A DNA stretch of 64,000 bases from Rhodomyrtus psidioides. Taxonomy: Eukaryota; Streptophyta; Magnoliopsida; Myrtales; Myrtaceae. The position numbers were made by a program, and so were the translations under genes. Shown here one piece after another: positions 22,145 to 34,946 of this stretch; within the stretch, counting starts at the first letter, position 1, and every line of letters starts with the position of its first letter. The notes beneath the pieces were generated by a model, which was given only the letters and a program-made list of their open reading frames with translations, made no database searches and had not been told where the DNA came from. The stretch spans positions 930,001-994,000 of the forward strand of contig JAILYB010000062.1 of the NCBI GenBank assembly GCA_021437785.1, given 5' to 3'.

Positions 22145-24489
22145 ATGGATATGAAGCTGTCTCTAGACGGGGAGATGTGGAAGCAGAGAAGGCAGAGACT
22201 GGAAGCGTTGATCGGGGCCGACCCGAGCGAGCGAGAGCAGGATCCTGCACAATCCGACAAGTCTATGGATCCTCTGCTATACTTTGCCGCGAAGGAAGGG
22301 GACGTCGACAAGTTCATCACAGCACTGGAGGATCATTGCGCCAAGGAAGGAGTGTCGTTGCCCATCCTTCTCGGGCTAGCCAGCCCCTCCAAGAATACAC
22401 TGCTTCACGCTGCGGCAGGTATATTTTAAAAGGGAGTGACCCTCCTCACATTTATTCTTTGTTTTTGCGCATTTTAAAATCCTCCAACTTTCGCGTTCAA
22501 ATTAACCCGACATCAATGGAAAACAGAGAGTGATGATATTGTCAGAGCAATCATCGATTTTGTCCCCAAGAAATTGATCTCGGCGGTGAACTCCAGAGAA
22601 GAGACTCCTCTGATCATCGCGGCTAGAGCTGGGAAAACCAATGCGGTGAAGCTTCTCCTTCCCCACGGGAATTTCTACTGGGACGATAACTCCGCTCTGC
22701 ACGAGGCCGTGAGGAATCGGCGTTACGAGGTGATCCGTCTGCTGGTGAGTAAAGAACCCGGCATGCTGTACTGGCGGAACAAGGAAAACAAGTCTCCATG
22801 GTGCTTAGCAGTGGAAACAGGCGACGTGGAGGTTCTCAAGTGCTTGTTGGAAGCGCCAAATGAAGGTCAAGACGAGAGGAGAGTAGATGAGGCTCAAGGG
22901 CTACACACCATTTTCGGCATGTCGCCCGTTCATCTCGCCATTATGTACCAGAGAAAGGGTAAACACTATTTTCACGCTCTCGCTGGTTGCTTTAATCTTG
23001 CTTGGTTACTGCCATGTTTTCTTCATTTTGGTTTCCCACTGGTGGTGTATAAATCAAGTTTCACAAGCAAAGTCTAGTTTACTGTCCTATGGGGCAAGAC
23101 TGTGAGCCAAATAATGAAAATCTCTTGAGTGGATTTAGCAGATATGCTAACAGAGATGTGGGAAAAGAAGCCGTGGTTATTCAAAGTGAGAGATGCGGAG
23201 TACCGCCTTCCACTCCATTTTGCCGCGTACGCAAATTATCTCGACGGAGTGAAGTTCATGATCGACAAGTTCCCGAAGAGCGTCCTGGAGCCAGATCTTG
23301 TAAATGGCTATCTTCCTATCCATGTCGCTTGCTTAATGGATCACGTCGGGATCATCGAGGAGCTGCTTCAGCAATGGCCAGACCCTGCAGAGTTCATATC
23401 GTGGAAACAAGAGAACATTCTTCACGTGTCCGCGAGGTACGGATGCATTTCATCTGTCAAATACATACTGAAAGATCCCAAGTTGGGTCACCTCGTAAAT
23501 GCAAGAGATTCCGACTTGAATACGCCTCTGCATCTGGCTGCGTTGCACTGGCAACCTTCGGTCTTGCTTCTTCTTGCACGAGACAGAAGAGTTGATCTTA
23601 AGCTGGTAAATAAGAATAACATGACGGCTCTCGATGAAGTTGAGCAGGACATGAAAGGAATGGATGCTCCACTTAGGAAGGTACGACCTTTCTACACTTT
23701 TGTCTCAGCCAGATCTGTAACATGGTTGCCAAAATCATAATATTTTTGGTACCTTTTTCAAGTGTTTTGACTCACTTCTTGCAGAGGTTAACACGGATAA
23801 TCTTGGCATCTGCTGGGACACCGAGAAGTGGAGAATTAGCTATCTGCAAGCAAACCGGATACACCAAAGGGAAAGAACTGGAACCGCCGGAATTGGATAG
23901 ACTCAAGGAGGAGGCCAATACTCGCATGGTCGTGGCAGCGCTTGTGGCCGCTATGACTTTCACTTCTGGTTTTTCGATCCCTGGAGGATACAATGGTTCT
24001 GACCCAGGAGCTGGAATCGCCGTATTGCTCCACAAAGCCATGTACAATGTCTTTGTGATTTCCAACTCCATCGCCATGTACAGCTCCATAATCGCACTCG
24101 TGATCCTCCTCTGGACACAGATAAACGATCCTCACGCCGTGCGGAATGCCCTTTTGAAAGCAAGGCTCCCATTGCTGGTAACTCTTGCCGCCATGCCTCT
24201 GGCCTTCATGGCCGGCGTCTACGTGACCGTAACCAAACTTGCTTGGCTCGCGATTGTTGTCTTGGTCATGGGATCCATCGCCCTCTTCATCATCTTGAGT
24301 TTCTATCTTTTGCTGTACATCCCCCTTGGTTACACCCATCCTCTCGTTCATCGGTTCACCGACTTGATCATTGTGGCGGGTATTTCGATGTCCGGCAGCG
24401 TGACGGCTGGGAATGGGACCGCGGGACGCGCAGCTGCATCTTCCGGTGGCACTGCTGATGATAACCTCCGCCTCCACTTGAACAGATGA
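22145..24489 (+). CDS. Ankyrin-repeat membrane protein with PGG domain (ACD6/ITN1-like)
   Basis: Proteins of this type place cytosolic ankyrin repeats next to a multi-pass membrane domain; characterised members act in defence, salicylate or stress signalling. Four exons, 22145-22418, 22527-22958, 23142-23680 and 23785-24489, join cleanly at GT-AG sites and encode 649 aa. Ankyrin signatures include MDPLLYFAAKEGD, NTLLHAAA, ETPLIIAARAG, SALHEAVRN, YRLPLHFAAY, GYLPIHVAC, ENILHVSARYG and NTPLHLAAL. The last exon starts RLTRIILAS and has KEEANTRMVVAALVAAMTF with the F-S-I-P-G-G motif that names the PGG domain, then about four hydrophobic segments and a Gly/Ala/Ser-rich tail. No signal peptide is visible. 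The start is the first ATG in the leader; MDM at 22151 is an alternative. I see no damage. The exact role is not predictable. Confidence 0.92.
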
Positions 24490-24624
24490 TTTAGCCCCCA
24501 CAGGTTCCAGAAAGATGGCGTTTGAGCATCCCTCTTGCATATGTTGTCTTCTAGCTAATGACCTACCAATGTCTTAGTTACATTAGCTGCTGCTGTTTCG
24601 GTTTGGCTGGCCTGCCTGTCTGTC

Positions 24625-24627
24625 ATA

Positions 24628-24660
<33 letters not shown>
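24625..24660 (+). repeat. (AAT)n microsatellite in the ankyrin gene 3' flank
   Basis: About 12 AAT units lie 135 bp past the ankyrin gene stop. The run contains AATAAT/AATAAA hexamers that could serve as a polyadenylation signal. Confidence 0.75.
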
Positions 24661-24662
<2 letters not shown>

Positions 24663-26470
24663 CTAGTGATATTTGCAATTTTAGTCATCTAAAGATACTT
24701 CGTGATTGCTTGCTCGAGGATATCGATAATAACAGATTTGTGCAATAAATTGAGGATCGATAATAAGTTTGCTTTACTTACCAAAAAAAAAAAAGATAAT
24801 AAGTTTGCTTTTGTTGCTGTTTTAGGTCACTTTGTTTGGATTCTTCATTTTAATTTGCTTCGTGGATTGGAAAATTTAAAGTCATGTTTGGTAACACCTC
24901 ATATTCTCTCCAATTGCTGTACAAATAAAGAACAGAAATCTATATGGTAACGTCACTTAGTATTTTTGTTCCCGGGCACAAAAATTGTCCTCGGGAATAG
25001 ATTTGAAACAGAAAAAGGAGCTTCTTTTTTTCCTGGAACAAAAAGAGAAACATTGTAATTTTAGAAAAAAAAAATTGCTATCGTCTTTTCAAGTTGTCGA
25101 TTTTCATCTTCATTTTGAATTTCCAGATTTTTTTGCCACAGAACTATTAATTTGCGAATCCAATGGTAATGTTTAAAATATGAGTTCATTTGGATGGATT
25201 TGGTTTGGACCGAGGTCGAGTTGTTTATTGGTCACATAAATTACATTCCATGTTGGTATATATGGCTTGAATGGGTCAATACGGTCCGCACCCGTATGGG
25301 AAGCTAGTCCAATCTTGCGTAAGGTTTATCTTTTCCTTTAAGTTTTCTAATAATAGCGGTCATCTTTTCTGTTTTCAAGGAAGGTAAATCACTCCCATCT
25401 CTCTTTAAATTCCGTTTTAAGATACAATAAAGTGTCTTGGATTTTTTTTAAAAAAAAAAACTTTCCTTAAAAACAAAACGGGTTTCTGTGATATCAAAAT
25501 AAATCGTTAAATGTTACAAAAATAATCTTTTTCAATTTCTACATATGTTTTGGGATAAGTGCATCGAAAATCCTAAAACTTATCTCGAATGAGTAGTTCA
25601 GTCCTAAAGCTATCAAAAAGCGCAATTGAATCCTAAAATGTATCGCAAAAGTGTAATCCAAGTCCTGAAACTTATGAAATCGGTCCAATCAAATCCTTTC
25701 GCTGATTGCATTTTCTGAAAATTTCATGACTCGATTGCACTTTCTTGACATATTTTAAGACTCAATTGTACTTTTATGATAAGTTTTAAGAAATGATTGC
25801 TTTTTTTGAAAGTTTTAAAAATCTCCATTGCACTTTCATGATTTTTATCTAGGCGTGTGAGAATGCTTTGTAGTTTTACCCAATGAATGTGAGACATGCA
25901 TTAGATTGGATGACGAAATAGTGATTAGAACAATGTTAGAGATATGCTAAGACTCGTCTATTAAATGGGTTTACTGTATAATACGAAAGATTTCTTTTTA
26001 AGCATTCAAATGGATCCATTAAGATAAATGATCATTTACCGTTTGACATTTAATTTGATATATCTGTTCAGTACATAACTCTTATTATCTTTATTCTATT
26101 CCCATAATGAAATTTGGGTTGGTTTGTCCCACAGAGCAGACTTATGCGTTTTCTCCCCCTTCCATAGAAGGACATGATCAAACCATGCAAGCGCAATGCT
26201 CTAGTCTACGGTGCAGAAACAAATCTGATTCATGAGATTAGCGAGGTCCCTGACGTAGTCTCAAAACCGAGACACGCCATCCATGAAGGCAAAAGAAAGC
26301 TCTGATCGGCACAAGCAGCTCGACAACCGTTCTAACATTCTTAAGACGGGGACCGCCTTTAGGACGATCGCATGAAATTCCCATTTTTTCCTGCTTTTTT
26401 TCTTTGCTTTTCCTGGAAAATACTAGGAGTTATGAGCACAAGTCGTATGTACCGACTCTATTAACCTTTG
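24661..26470. other. Intergenic with repeat fragments, no gene recognised
   Basis: About 24880-25110 has GTTTGGTAACAC and GAATAGATTTGAAACAG motifs reminiscent of the family-M elements. About 25560-25860 has family-X-like blocks (CCTAAAACTTAT, CAATTGAATCCTAAA). Neither has identifiable ends. The last 300 bp are probably the 3' region of the minus-strand phospholipase gene. Confidence 0.4.
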
Positions 26471-27868
26471 TTACATTGACGTAACCTCGCCATCCTCTTC
26501 ATGATCCATCAACTTCCAGGACCCGTCTTCCTGCTGAACCATGCCCTTGTTCTTCTCGCACCGCCACGATACCGGCACGAGGTACTCGTCCTTCAAAGCA
26601 TCGGTTCTCTTGTTCACGAGGGAGACGTCGCGGTCGATCTCTAGCTTGAACCCTCCTTTCGACCCCTGCGTCCCCGCGACCCCATGCAGGTAGCACTCCA
26701 AGTTGTGCCAACTCGACGTGCTCCCGGGGCTCTTCAGGTACTGAGATTCTCGAGTGTCGATGCCCAACTCCACCCCGACTTCCGAATATCCCATAATTGG
26801 ATAGCTGGGAACGATGTCAAAGGCATTACGGATGCGTAAGGCTCGGAGGTCCCGGTACTCGGAGAACACCTTCCGGAAGTCGGAGTCGCCGACTTTGGGG
26901 CTGGCAAAGACTATAGCCGTGACGGGACAAGGCCTGCTTCTTTGATCTTTTGGCCGGTTGAGTCCATTGGCGACGATGTCGATCGCATTCAGTGTCGCGA
27001 TCGCGGCACCCAAGCTGTGACCGGTTACAGTGATGCTGATCTCCTCATCCTTGAACAATTCCACTAGTCTTTTCACTTCTTGCAGAACCTGTCATGGAAC
27101 AAATCAGACAAGAAACCCAAATGAAAAGATGAAATCACAATCACAATCTCTCCTGATCATACACTATTGATTCTGCTCTATCATGTACTCGTTCGATTCG
27201 ATCTGGCTACCTAGCCATTGTAATTCGAAACCCACCTGATCTCTGGCACTAGTCTTATTGAACGGCGAGCGCGAGTCTTCGGACGTGTATATCGAGTACC
27301 AGCCCTGATGGACCCTAGGATCGCCCGCCTCCCCCAGGATCTTTGAGGCCGAGACCAGATCAAACCTGAAATCGTCCACCCACTCCAGCGTCTGGACCGT
27401 CCCTCGCCAGGCGATCACGATGTCCCTCCTCCCGAGCACGGCCTTCCCCTCGTCCGTCGCCACCGCCACGTACCCGATCCAGTTCGATTCCTTGCTCCAC
27501 GCCTCCCTCGACAGCGATCTCACTAGGAACGCGGCCGGGACTTGGATTTGCGACGTCGCGTACAAGAACTTGGTCACACTGTACTTGAACGGATTCCCCA
27601 GCTCCAGGCCGACCTTGGAGAAGAAGTCCCGCCTCGCATACCGGCAGCTCCCCGCGAACTTCGACTCCTTCTCGGCGATGAAGGCGTCGTAAGTGGCCTG
27701 CGCCATTTCTCCATAGTGCACGACGTACCGACGGAGATCAATGTCGAGAGGGTCCAACAGATGCCCCCAACTGTTGTCGCCGCTCAGGACCTTCCACTTC
27801 TTTGCTATGCCGTCCGCCGTCTTCTTCCTCGCGAACTTCCTCGCCACGGCGTTCCTGATTTTCTTCAT
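26471..27868 (-). CDS. Phospholipase A1-II (DAD1-like acylhydrolase), copy 2
   Basis: Same family as the gene at 3207-4502, expected to release fatty acids from the sn-1 position of membrane glycerolipids. Exons 27868-27236 and 27088-26471 join at SARDQ|VLQEV, the same residue and phase as in copy 1, giving 416 aa. Landmarks are a basic N terminus (MKKIRNAVARKFARKK), DPLDIDLRRYVVHYG, GRRDIVIAWRGT, the nucleophile elbow GHSLG (Ser about 236), the Asp in N-A-F-D-I-V-P, and H in W-H-N-L-E-C-Y-L-H. The GC-rich third codon positions differ sharply from the AT-rich flanks. A longer unspliced frame past 27236 lacks family similarity, so splicing at CAG|GTGGGT is preferred. The basic N terminus could in principle target an organelle. 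Confidence 0.93.
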
Positions 27869-28090
27869 CGTGATCCTCCGTCCGACGCGGGTTTCTGCTG
27901 GCGTGGTCTCGAGCGCTGGACTACTTTAACCGCATCCGAAAGAATCTCGTCGAAAAAGAAGGGTTAACTAAAGTTTGTTCGGGGTTGGGTACGGATCTCA
28001 TATCATCCCTATGTAGTATTCTCTGCGGCCTCACGTTTCATCTCAAGTTCATTCCGAAGTGTTAAATCGATGCTTATTTTTTTTAAAGAA

Positions 28091-28666
28091 GTTAATATCA
28101 CGAAAAATTGCAAATTGGTACATCGGTGATAAAGTTACATCAAATTAATTTTTCGATCACAAAAAAACTCTAAACTGATACATTTATGACAAATTTATCT
28201 CTATTATTTTCCATTTAATTTTACTATTGAAATGCTGAATTGGATATACCAATTTGGGGTTTTTACCCTCCGTTTGTTAGTAGTGTACCAGTTTGGGATT
28301 ATTCACGATAGTAACCCAATTTAACTGACATTAATGGAGGGTAAAATTTGTCACAATTATATCAATTTGAGGTTTTTGGCTGTCAAAAATTAGTTTGGGA
28401 TAAATTTATCACAAGTGTACTAATTTGGGATTTTTCGTGGTTATAAAATTAGTTTGGAGTGAAGTTATGTTTTTTTTTTTTTTGGTCGGAGGGCTAAAGT
28501 TATCTCAAATGTGCCAGTTTAGAGTTTTTCTTTATCAAAAAAATTAGTTTGTGCGAAATTTCTCACAGATGTACCACTTTGAAATTAATGTTTCGTTGTG
28601 AAAAAATTAGTTTTTGATAAACTTGTCATAGGCGTACCAGTTTGGAGTTTTTCATGATATTAACCC
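28091..28666 (+). mobile_element. MULE-type MITE, family Y, copy 2
   Basis: Starts GTTAATATCACGAAAAATTG and ends TTTTCATGATATTAACCC. It is flanked by TTTAAAGAA (28082-28090) and TTTAAAAAA (28667-28675), a 9-bp duplication with one mismatch. It shares interior motifs with 18657-19115. It sits about 220 bp upstream of the phospholipase copy 2 start, so it is in the promoter region. Confidence 0.75.
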
Positions 28667-28675
28667 TTTAAAAAA

Positions 28676-30959
28676 AATAAGCTAGTCAAAGAACCTATAC
28701 TTAGATGAATCGTTACTCTATGTTTGTTTATTTAATTTTATTCCTAATTCATTGCTTGCACATATGGGTTAATGATGCCAAAAGACCTTGCTTCCTCAAT
28801 CTGATATTGTTTCGTCACAGAAAGGAAATAGGTCATCACTATGATGCGCCATGCTTGTCATGACGCACGAAGCTTAAAGCAGAGCAGAGCAGAAAATGAA
28901 CTTTTGTCTAAATTCTTGCACGGCTCATTTCGGATATAATAATGGTGACCATTAGGTTCCGCAAGCAACATCTACGCATGCCTTCCGAGTTCATATAATC
29001 GCTTGAACATGGCCTCTAGAGATTAGGTCAAATGACCCATCTCATGCTTCTCGCATCGTCCAAGTGACCTAGGCAAAAGCAAAAAGTCTTTTAGGGTCTC
29101 GCACCCGTTACGAAATGTTCGATACGAGCCATACCTACTCCACACGACCCGTTCCGAATTTGGCGAGCCCGTCACCGCAACCCTCAGAAAGCCTCTCGGC
29201 GCGAGACGTGCACGAGTCGCTCGGAGGTTCACTGACGGTGTGAATCGAACCCGTGATCTCGTGAAAGACCGGATGAAACCTCGACCAACAACTTTCGATG
29301 GTCACCTTCTCCGTTTGTTGTCGAGCTTAAAAAAAAAACGCTATTATTTCTGCAATTCTGAACTACTCTTGACGTGGACAATGCATCCGCTATCAAGTTT
29401 AGAAAAGACATATCGCTTTTCAAATCTTTGTGACTTAAAGAAAGATCAAAACAACTTCCTCAGGATAGAGGGAGAGCCTTTGCTTTCAAGTCATGCCCAG
29501 AGCCGACTCCAGCTTTTCGACGTCCTTCGCGCGAAGAACATTTTTAGGAAAAATGATGAGGAATAGCTTGAAATGTTAAGGATTACTTTCCTATTAAGGG
29601 AATTTAATCTTGATTTATTAGCTTCTTTTTCGTTTATTAATATCGCAGGTTGTCGAATTTGCAAAAACCTTCTATAAAGGGTTTTAGTTAGGAGGGCTAA
29701 TGGCCCAATTGTATGGCAAAAATTTACACTTTTGGGCCTTAATTATTGTGCCATCTGATTTACTTTCCTCATATAATGGGCCAAAGGACCATTTGGTAAA
29801 TGGACCAGCAAGAGGATTTTTTTTTTTCCTAACCAAAAAATGTTCAAGTTGTCTCTGACCCAAGAAAAAGTTTAAGTTGCGGGCCCTGCTGGTAAAGGAA
29901 TTTGAACGATGGGGTCGGACCAGGGTCAAAAATTCATACAATAGTAGGATTATACATTGTTTACATAGTGATTATATACAAATTGAGGAAAAAAAATGAG
30001 AATATCATTTCTTTTATAACTTGTCGTGTAATCAAATACCATTAAGAACCCCTAATTTGTACAACCGTGATACATCTACCTTGAATTAGTTATCGTCTAA
30101 AAAAAAAAATCTTAAACCAGTGTCTCCATCACGTAAGAAATCCCAAAAATCGGTATCCCTGACCTAAATCTACCTCCGTCGAATAGCATACGCGTCAAGC
30201 ACATGGATTTTTCACGGCAAATCCATCTTGCAGACGCAATACCTACGCATTTTAAGAGGATATTAGATGGAATGCTAAGAAAGGGTAAAGGTACCGGTTT
30301 GAAAATTTTTACGAGATGAAACTTAACTCCGGTTAAATATATGGTGAACTACCAATTTTGCATTTTCTGGCAAAATAAAGAAATAAATTTTGATCTTTAC
30401 CCAAAAAAAAAAAAAGAGAAATAAATCATGACAAAAATATAACAGCACATCTACCTAATCATTTATCGAGTTGTCTTGTCGAGTGCTGGTTTCTTTCTTC
30501 AGGTGTGTGGGTCTTCCCTCTTTGGACCACAAATAGAGGCCCGTGACATCTCGTTTTGATTTTCACTTTGATCGGACACATTGAGATTCGTGAACTTCAA
30601 AAGACCAAATAAAAAAGGACAGAGAAAATCACGTACTAGAATAAATTTCATTTCATGACCAATGATAAATTTCTGATTTGATTTTTTTTTGTTATATGTT
30701 CAATTTGGTCTTTGGTACATGTTCAGTTTGGTCCCTAGACTATATGAAAAGATTCAATGTTGTCCTTTCATTAATTTCAAGTTCTTGAACTAAATTGAAC
30801 TTAAGTAAAAAAAAAAAAAATTTAAGTATCACATTGAACAAATTAAAAATTCAGGAAAGACGTTGTACGTTGAAATAACATTCAATGATCATATTGAACA
30901 AATTAAAACTCTAGAGACCATATTACATATTAAGGTATAGTTTCATGCATCATTGGTGT
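28676..30959. other. Intergenic with scattered repeat remnants
   Basis: No gene is recognised. About 30035-30200 carries family-Y-like motifs. On the minus strand, GGGTTCGATTCAC near 29237-29250 resembles a pol III B-box or tRNA T-arm, so a decayed tRNA-derived SINE is possible; no convincing A-box partner was found. Other parts carry TTTGGTC-type repeat phrases (30690-30920). Confidence 0.35.
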
Positions 30960-32340
30960 CGTTATTCATATGCTTATTAATCGAGTGTGGTACGACTTAC
31001 AAGACATGAAAAACCCACATCCACAACAACAAAAGGAGCTCGAACTGACCCTCTTCTTAGCATGTCAGAGAAAGATGCTCCAGATACACAAACCACATCA
31101 GGCGAAATTAAATCGGCTGGTGAACAAGGTGAGTCCACCATGTTGCTTCACCAAAGCCCGCAGACCAACCAAAGAGGAAGTTTTTTTCCTGAGAATGTCT
31201 TCCTAAAACAGCACTCTTTGCTTCCCAGGACACAGACAAAAGGGCCTTTCTCTGCATTAATGCCTTTCTGCTCAATTACTTCGCGAGGGCATCACTCACC
31301 TAATCAAGAAAAACGCCATCATCCATCCAAGACCAAATCCCTCTTTAACTCAACAACCAACCAAACTCATGCTCCAAAGCAGTAGGATCTAGGCAAGGTT
31401 GTACTCGAGCTTGACTACTTTCAGGGCAGTCGACTGTGCATGTAACCTATAGAGGCGTTGATGAACTTTTCGTTTTGTAGCTTCATCAGTTCTTGCATAA
31501 TAAATCAAAGTGTCCCCCACCTCCATGTGATGGATGATAGATAGCCTGCCTTTGGTCCCCCCCTCCCTCCTAACTATTTTCTCTCCCAAATCTCTATTGC
31601 ACTTGCAAAACCCCCTAAAAGAAAGACGCGGTTCGACATAATAAATGGAAGCATTGATAGATCAATTAATGAAACGAGGGACCTAGAGGTCGCCCGTTCG
31701 AATTCCATTAACCGTCTGCTATCAAGTCAAAAGCTTGAACGTACCCGGTTTATATATGATATAGTACAATAAAAAGAAATCAATTGACATACATGGAGAT
31801 CTTGAATTTGAACTGTACGCATGTTAGCAATCCCGACACGACACGTGAGAACAACATTGCATACTCCGATGTCCGATGATATCCTTTATAAACAAAACCT
31901 TCCCTTTAGTCCACATGTGCGAATGTCATGTTTATGTAGAACTGTTAAGAGGGGTGGGTCGAATTGGATTTGGGACAAAACGAAAATGGTCCAGCCCAAT
32001 ATGCGTTAAGAAATTGGTCTTTTTACTCATTTTGACTGGTCCGTATCCAAGTGAAACGATAGAGGGTGAGGGTGAGGGTGCGGGTGCCCCCATCACGGCA
32101 CGTGCTCTATTAACTCATGCTTCGTTGGCTTTGCAGTTTCTTGCATGACCTCTCCCTCTCTTTCTCTCTTTGCATGAAAACAACCATCCGATGCATGAGA
32201 GGATAGACAGGGGTTGACACACTTTCGAAAGGACCACACCAACTTCACACAATCTCATCATACATTCCCACCTCCGTGTTACATTCCTTTCATGCTCTCC
32301 CACACATCAACCCCTCTCATTGATTGCAACCATCATCTTC
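30960..32340. other. Spacer with unassigned open frames
   Basis: A 132-codon plus-strand frame (30987-31385) is Gln/Thr/Ser/His-rich with no recognisable domain; a second frame overlaps it. It could be an exon of an unknown transcript, but there is no supporting splice or homology signal. The remainder shows no gene. Confidence 0.25.
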
Positions 32341-32345
32341 TGTCA

Positions 32346-32370
32346 CCTCTCTCTCTCTCTCTCTCTCTCT
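32346..32370 (+). repeat. (CT)n microsatellite
   Basis: About 12 CT units within a pyrimidine-rich stretch that begins near 32150. Confidence 0.8.
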
Positions 32371-32589
32371 TGTCTCTTCCTTGCCGATGAGTTAATGGCA
32401 TTTCACATGGTAGATGGCGCCGTGCATTAGATGAAAATGGCAAATGGGGATCATTCGGATAGGAAGTACCGCTTCACATTGCTCTCTCGTTCTTCGCCTT
32501 CTCATACCGTAGCCCACCTGTCGGTGCAAAACGACGCGTCATCTATAACTCCTACTCACGCGACAGTTCGAATCCTTGTGCAATTGGTG

Positions 32590-32880
32590 CTAGCGTCATC
32601 ACCTAGAGGGGGTAAACAGCTTAGAACTTAGTTCATATTATGATCGCTAATAAGATCTTAAGTGTCCTCAGATGCAGCAGTGTGCACAATTCAACTATCA
32701 AATTAGAAAGACAATTAGATCAAGGGATAGAGAATTTGCATAGAGAATTTATAGTGATTCGGCTTTATTCAAGCCTACGTCCACTCCTATACGCTGACAG
32801 TCAATCGACAATATTTCACTAGTGAATAGCTCAGAGATTACAGCTTAGTAACGAATCTTGAGTCAATAGACTTCTCGTCT
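32590..32880 (+). repeat. Interspersed repeat related to 17089-17350
   Basis: Contains CACCTAGAGGGGGTAAACAG and then TTTATAGTGATTCGGCTTT with AAGCCTACGTCCACTCC, the same ordered motifs as the copy at 17089. It is non-coding. Confidence 0.45.
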
Positions 32881-33867
32881 AATTTTTTTGGTAATTTTTC
32901 CTAGACAAGCCAAGAGACAAATGGCATGGGCAAAATGAGGTTGAAAGTTGCATCGTATCATGATGTCGGGAGGAGTCGCTTTCGACAAGAACCCTTCGAT
33001 ATATCTTGTCTCACTAGACAGAATTGGCAAAGTAGCTGTTAAACTTTGCGTAAGTGTCTAAACAACATACACAAGAGAAATGAATTCGAAGCACATGCCT
33101 GTTTGTTCACCTCTGAGAGGTGGTCCACCCGACTTTCGTTTTCGATCGGCGCCAGCAATGGCGACCCTCTGCAATTTTCGGCGGAGAGTCAAGGTTGGGT
33201 CGAATTTTCCAACACGGCAGCCAATAGCCAAGTCCGCATGCCAGCGAAGTTATTGAACCGTCGAGAAACGATAAGTTAGCGCATGACGTGATCGAAAGAG
33301 GAGACCACCACATAAAGAAAGAGATCATAAAATCTCCTAAACAAGCGACGCGAGATGCTTAACAGTACGAGAGTAGGCGCAAGAAGAAGGCAAACCGAAT
33401 GACCAATCATGGAAGGCGGACTCGAGGACGAGAGCTCGGCCCCACGGCATCGGCGTAGAAGGACTCTGAATCTGATGCTTCCGGTTTTCGATCAAGGGTC
33501 GATTGAGGGGTGGCTGGAGTCCCCATTCCCAGTAGCTACGGTCGCTGTCAGCCAGATGGATCGAAGAGATCCCAACGCTCCTCAGCCTTCCGTTTTGGGT
33601 CGAGAGGATGAAGGGGGGTAATGCCAATTGCCTCGTCCACAACTAGCGACGTCGACTCATCGTTTGGACTTCCTACCGATCGTGAACGGTTTGAGTGAAG
33701 GGCGCTTTTGCTTGAGCTTAAGATTTATCCATTGAGGGGAAATTTTTTTTTTTTTTCAAAATTTTAGCCAAAAAAATCCCGTTTAAGTGAAAGTCCATCA
33801 CATACGGTGTGGGTGTCGCGCAAGAATTAGATCAAGCATAGAGTTAAAAAGTGAAAGTCCATCACAG
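32881..33867. other. Intergenic, no gene recognised
   Basis: A moderately GC-rich stretch (33100-33650) holds overlapping frames on both strands without recognisable domains. Possibly retroelement-derived; nothing more can be supported. Confidence 0.35.
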
Positions 33868-33877
33868 CACAATCAGC

Positions 33878-34516
33878 GGGAAAAGTAACAGAAAAAAATC
33901 CTAAACCTACTGCGTGGCATCAAATTACCAATTTTGGCTAAAAATTGCTGGCGTGGACGCCGACGAGGCCACGTAAGACGGCCGACGCTGACTTGGGCAT
34001 TATTTGATAACATTTTTTTATAAAAAAAAAATAACTTTTTTTTTACTTAGGGTTTGGCTGGTTGGGGTTGCCGGCAACCCTCGCTAGCCCCTAAGCGAGG
34101 GATTGATTTTTTTTTTTTATAAAAAAAATATATATCATTATCAATTTTAAAAAGATATTATTAAAAAATTATAAGTGCTGGCTGTCGTACGTGGCATCGC
34201 CTGCGTCCATGTCAGCAATTTTCGATCAAAATTGGCCAAATTGATTGAATTGGTACTAATGCAAAAATGTTTAGGTTTAAAAAAAATGCTTCCCTGACAG
34301 TACTGTCAGAAATGGTATAATCTCAACCATAGATCCACACACCATCACTATATATTTTACATAAAATACTCATTGATTGAGAGATCATGTGGATATAAAT
34401 AATTGATAATGCTGTCGGACTGTCAAGCTAGCGGCTTTTTAGGTTTAAATTGATCCAATTGAAAGGTTTAAGACTAAATTGGGACCAATGGAATATGTGT
34501 ATCACTACTCTTCCCC
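33878..34516 (+). mobile_element. Non-autonomous MULE-like element, family X, with target duplication
   Basis: A 10-bp direct repeat, CACAATCAGC, flanks it (33868-33877 and 34517-34526), matching the 9-11 bp duplications of Mutator-like elements. The left end starts GGGAAAAGTAACAG; the right end, read inverted, starts GGGGGAAGAGTAGTG. Inner arms have CCTAAACCTACTG and the inverse TTTAGGTTTAAA. The core has a GC-rich island (34050-34105). It is interrupted by a nested family-W MITE at about 34280-34438. No transposase. Confidence 0.75.
34280..34438 (-). mobile_element. MITE, family W, nested inside a family-X element
   Basis: Read on the minus strand it begins AAAAAGCCGCTAGCTTGACAG, matching the copy at 6955. 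It is flanked by direct TTAGGTTTA repeats (34271-34279 and 34439-34447), a 9-bp target duplication that may extend to 12 bp. Removing it restores a continuous family-X arm, so the family-W insertion is younger. Confidence 0.75.
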
Positions 34517-34526
34517 CACAATCAGC

Positions 34527-34938
34527 TTAGTTTAGGATGTTGGATTAATGTCTTTGGTGCCCCAGGTACGTCAACCTAGTTGCCTATAAACAAATTCGGT
34601 CTTATTGTAAATTAACATTCAGTATCGGATAGATCCATTCTTCGTCTGAAGAATCAATCGACACATTTTTTTAATTGGCGAACAAAATTGGGTTCGAGCC
34701 ATTGAGCAACTTAAGCTTTGATAGTTTTCGATTGGTAATTGTTGCACTCTAGTCATGTTTTTCCGATCGAATTTTCGACATTAAACTGATGCGGCATATT
34801 ATGAGTAATGTCTCCCCGAATATGACACGGCACTAACCCTAACTGACAAATCATTAAACTTATGAGAAATTTTGAAATTGAGCAAGAAAAATGCAAAGGG
34901 TTGTATGACCATATCATCATTCATATGTACTCTCAGCC
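34527..34938. other. Intergenic, no gene recognised
   Basis: AT-rich spacer between two transposable elements; nothing recognisable. Confidence 0.4.
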
Positions 34939-34946
34939 ATATTAGC

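Noticed and set aside
29020..29250. tRNA-like B-box (GGGTTCGATTCAC) on the minus strand
   Set aside because: No cloverleaf or A-box at the right distance could be built by eye, so a tRNA gene is not supported. A decayed SINE remains possible.
30987..31385. A 132-codon plus-strand open frame
   Set aside because: No domain, no splice partners, a second frame overlaps it, and composition is biased. Not called as a gene.
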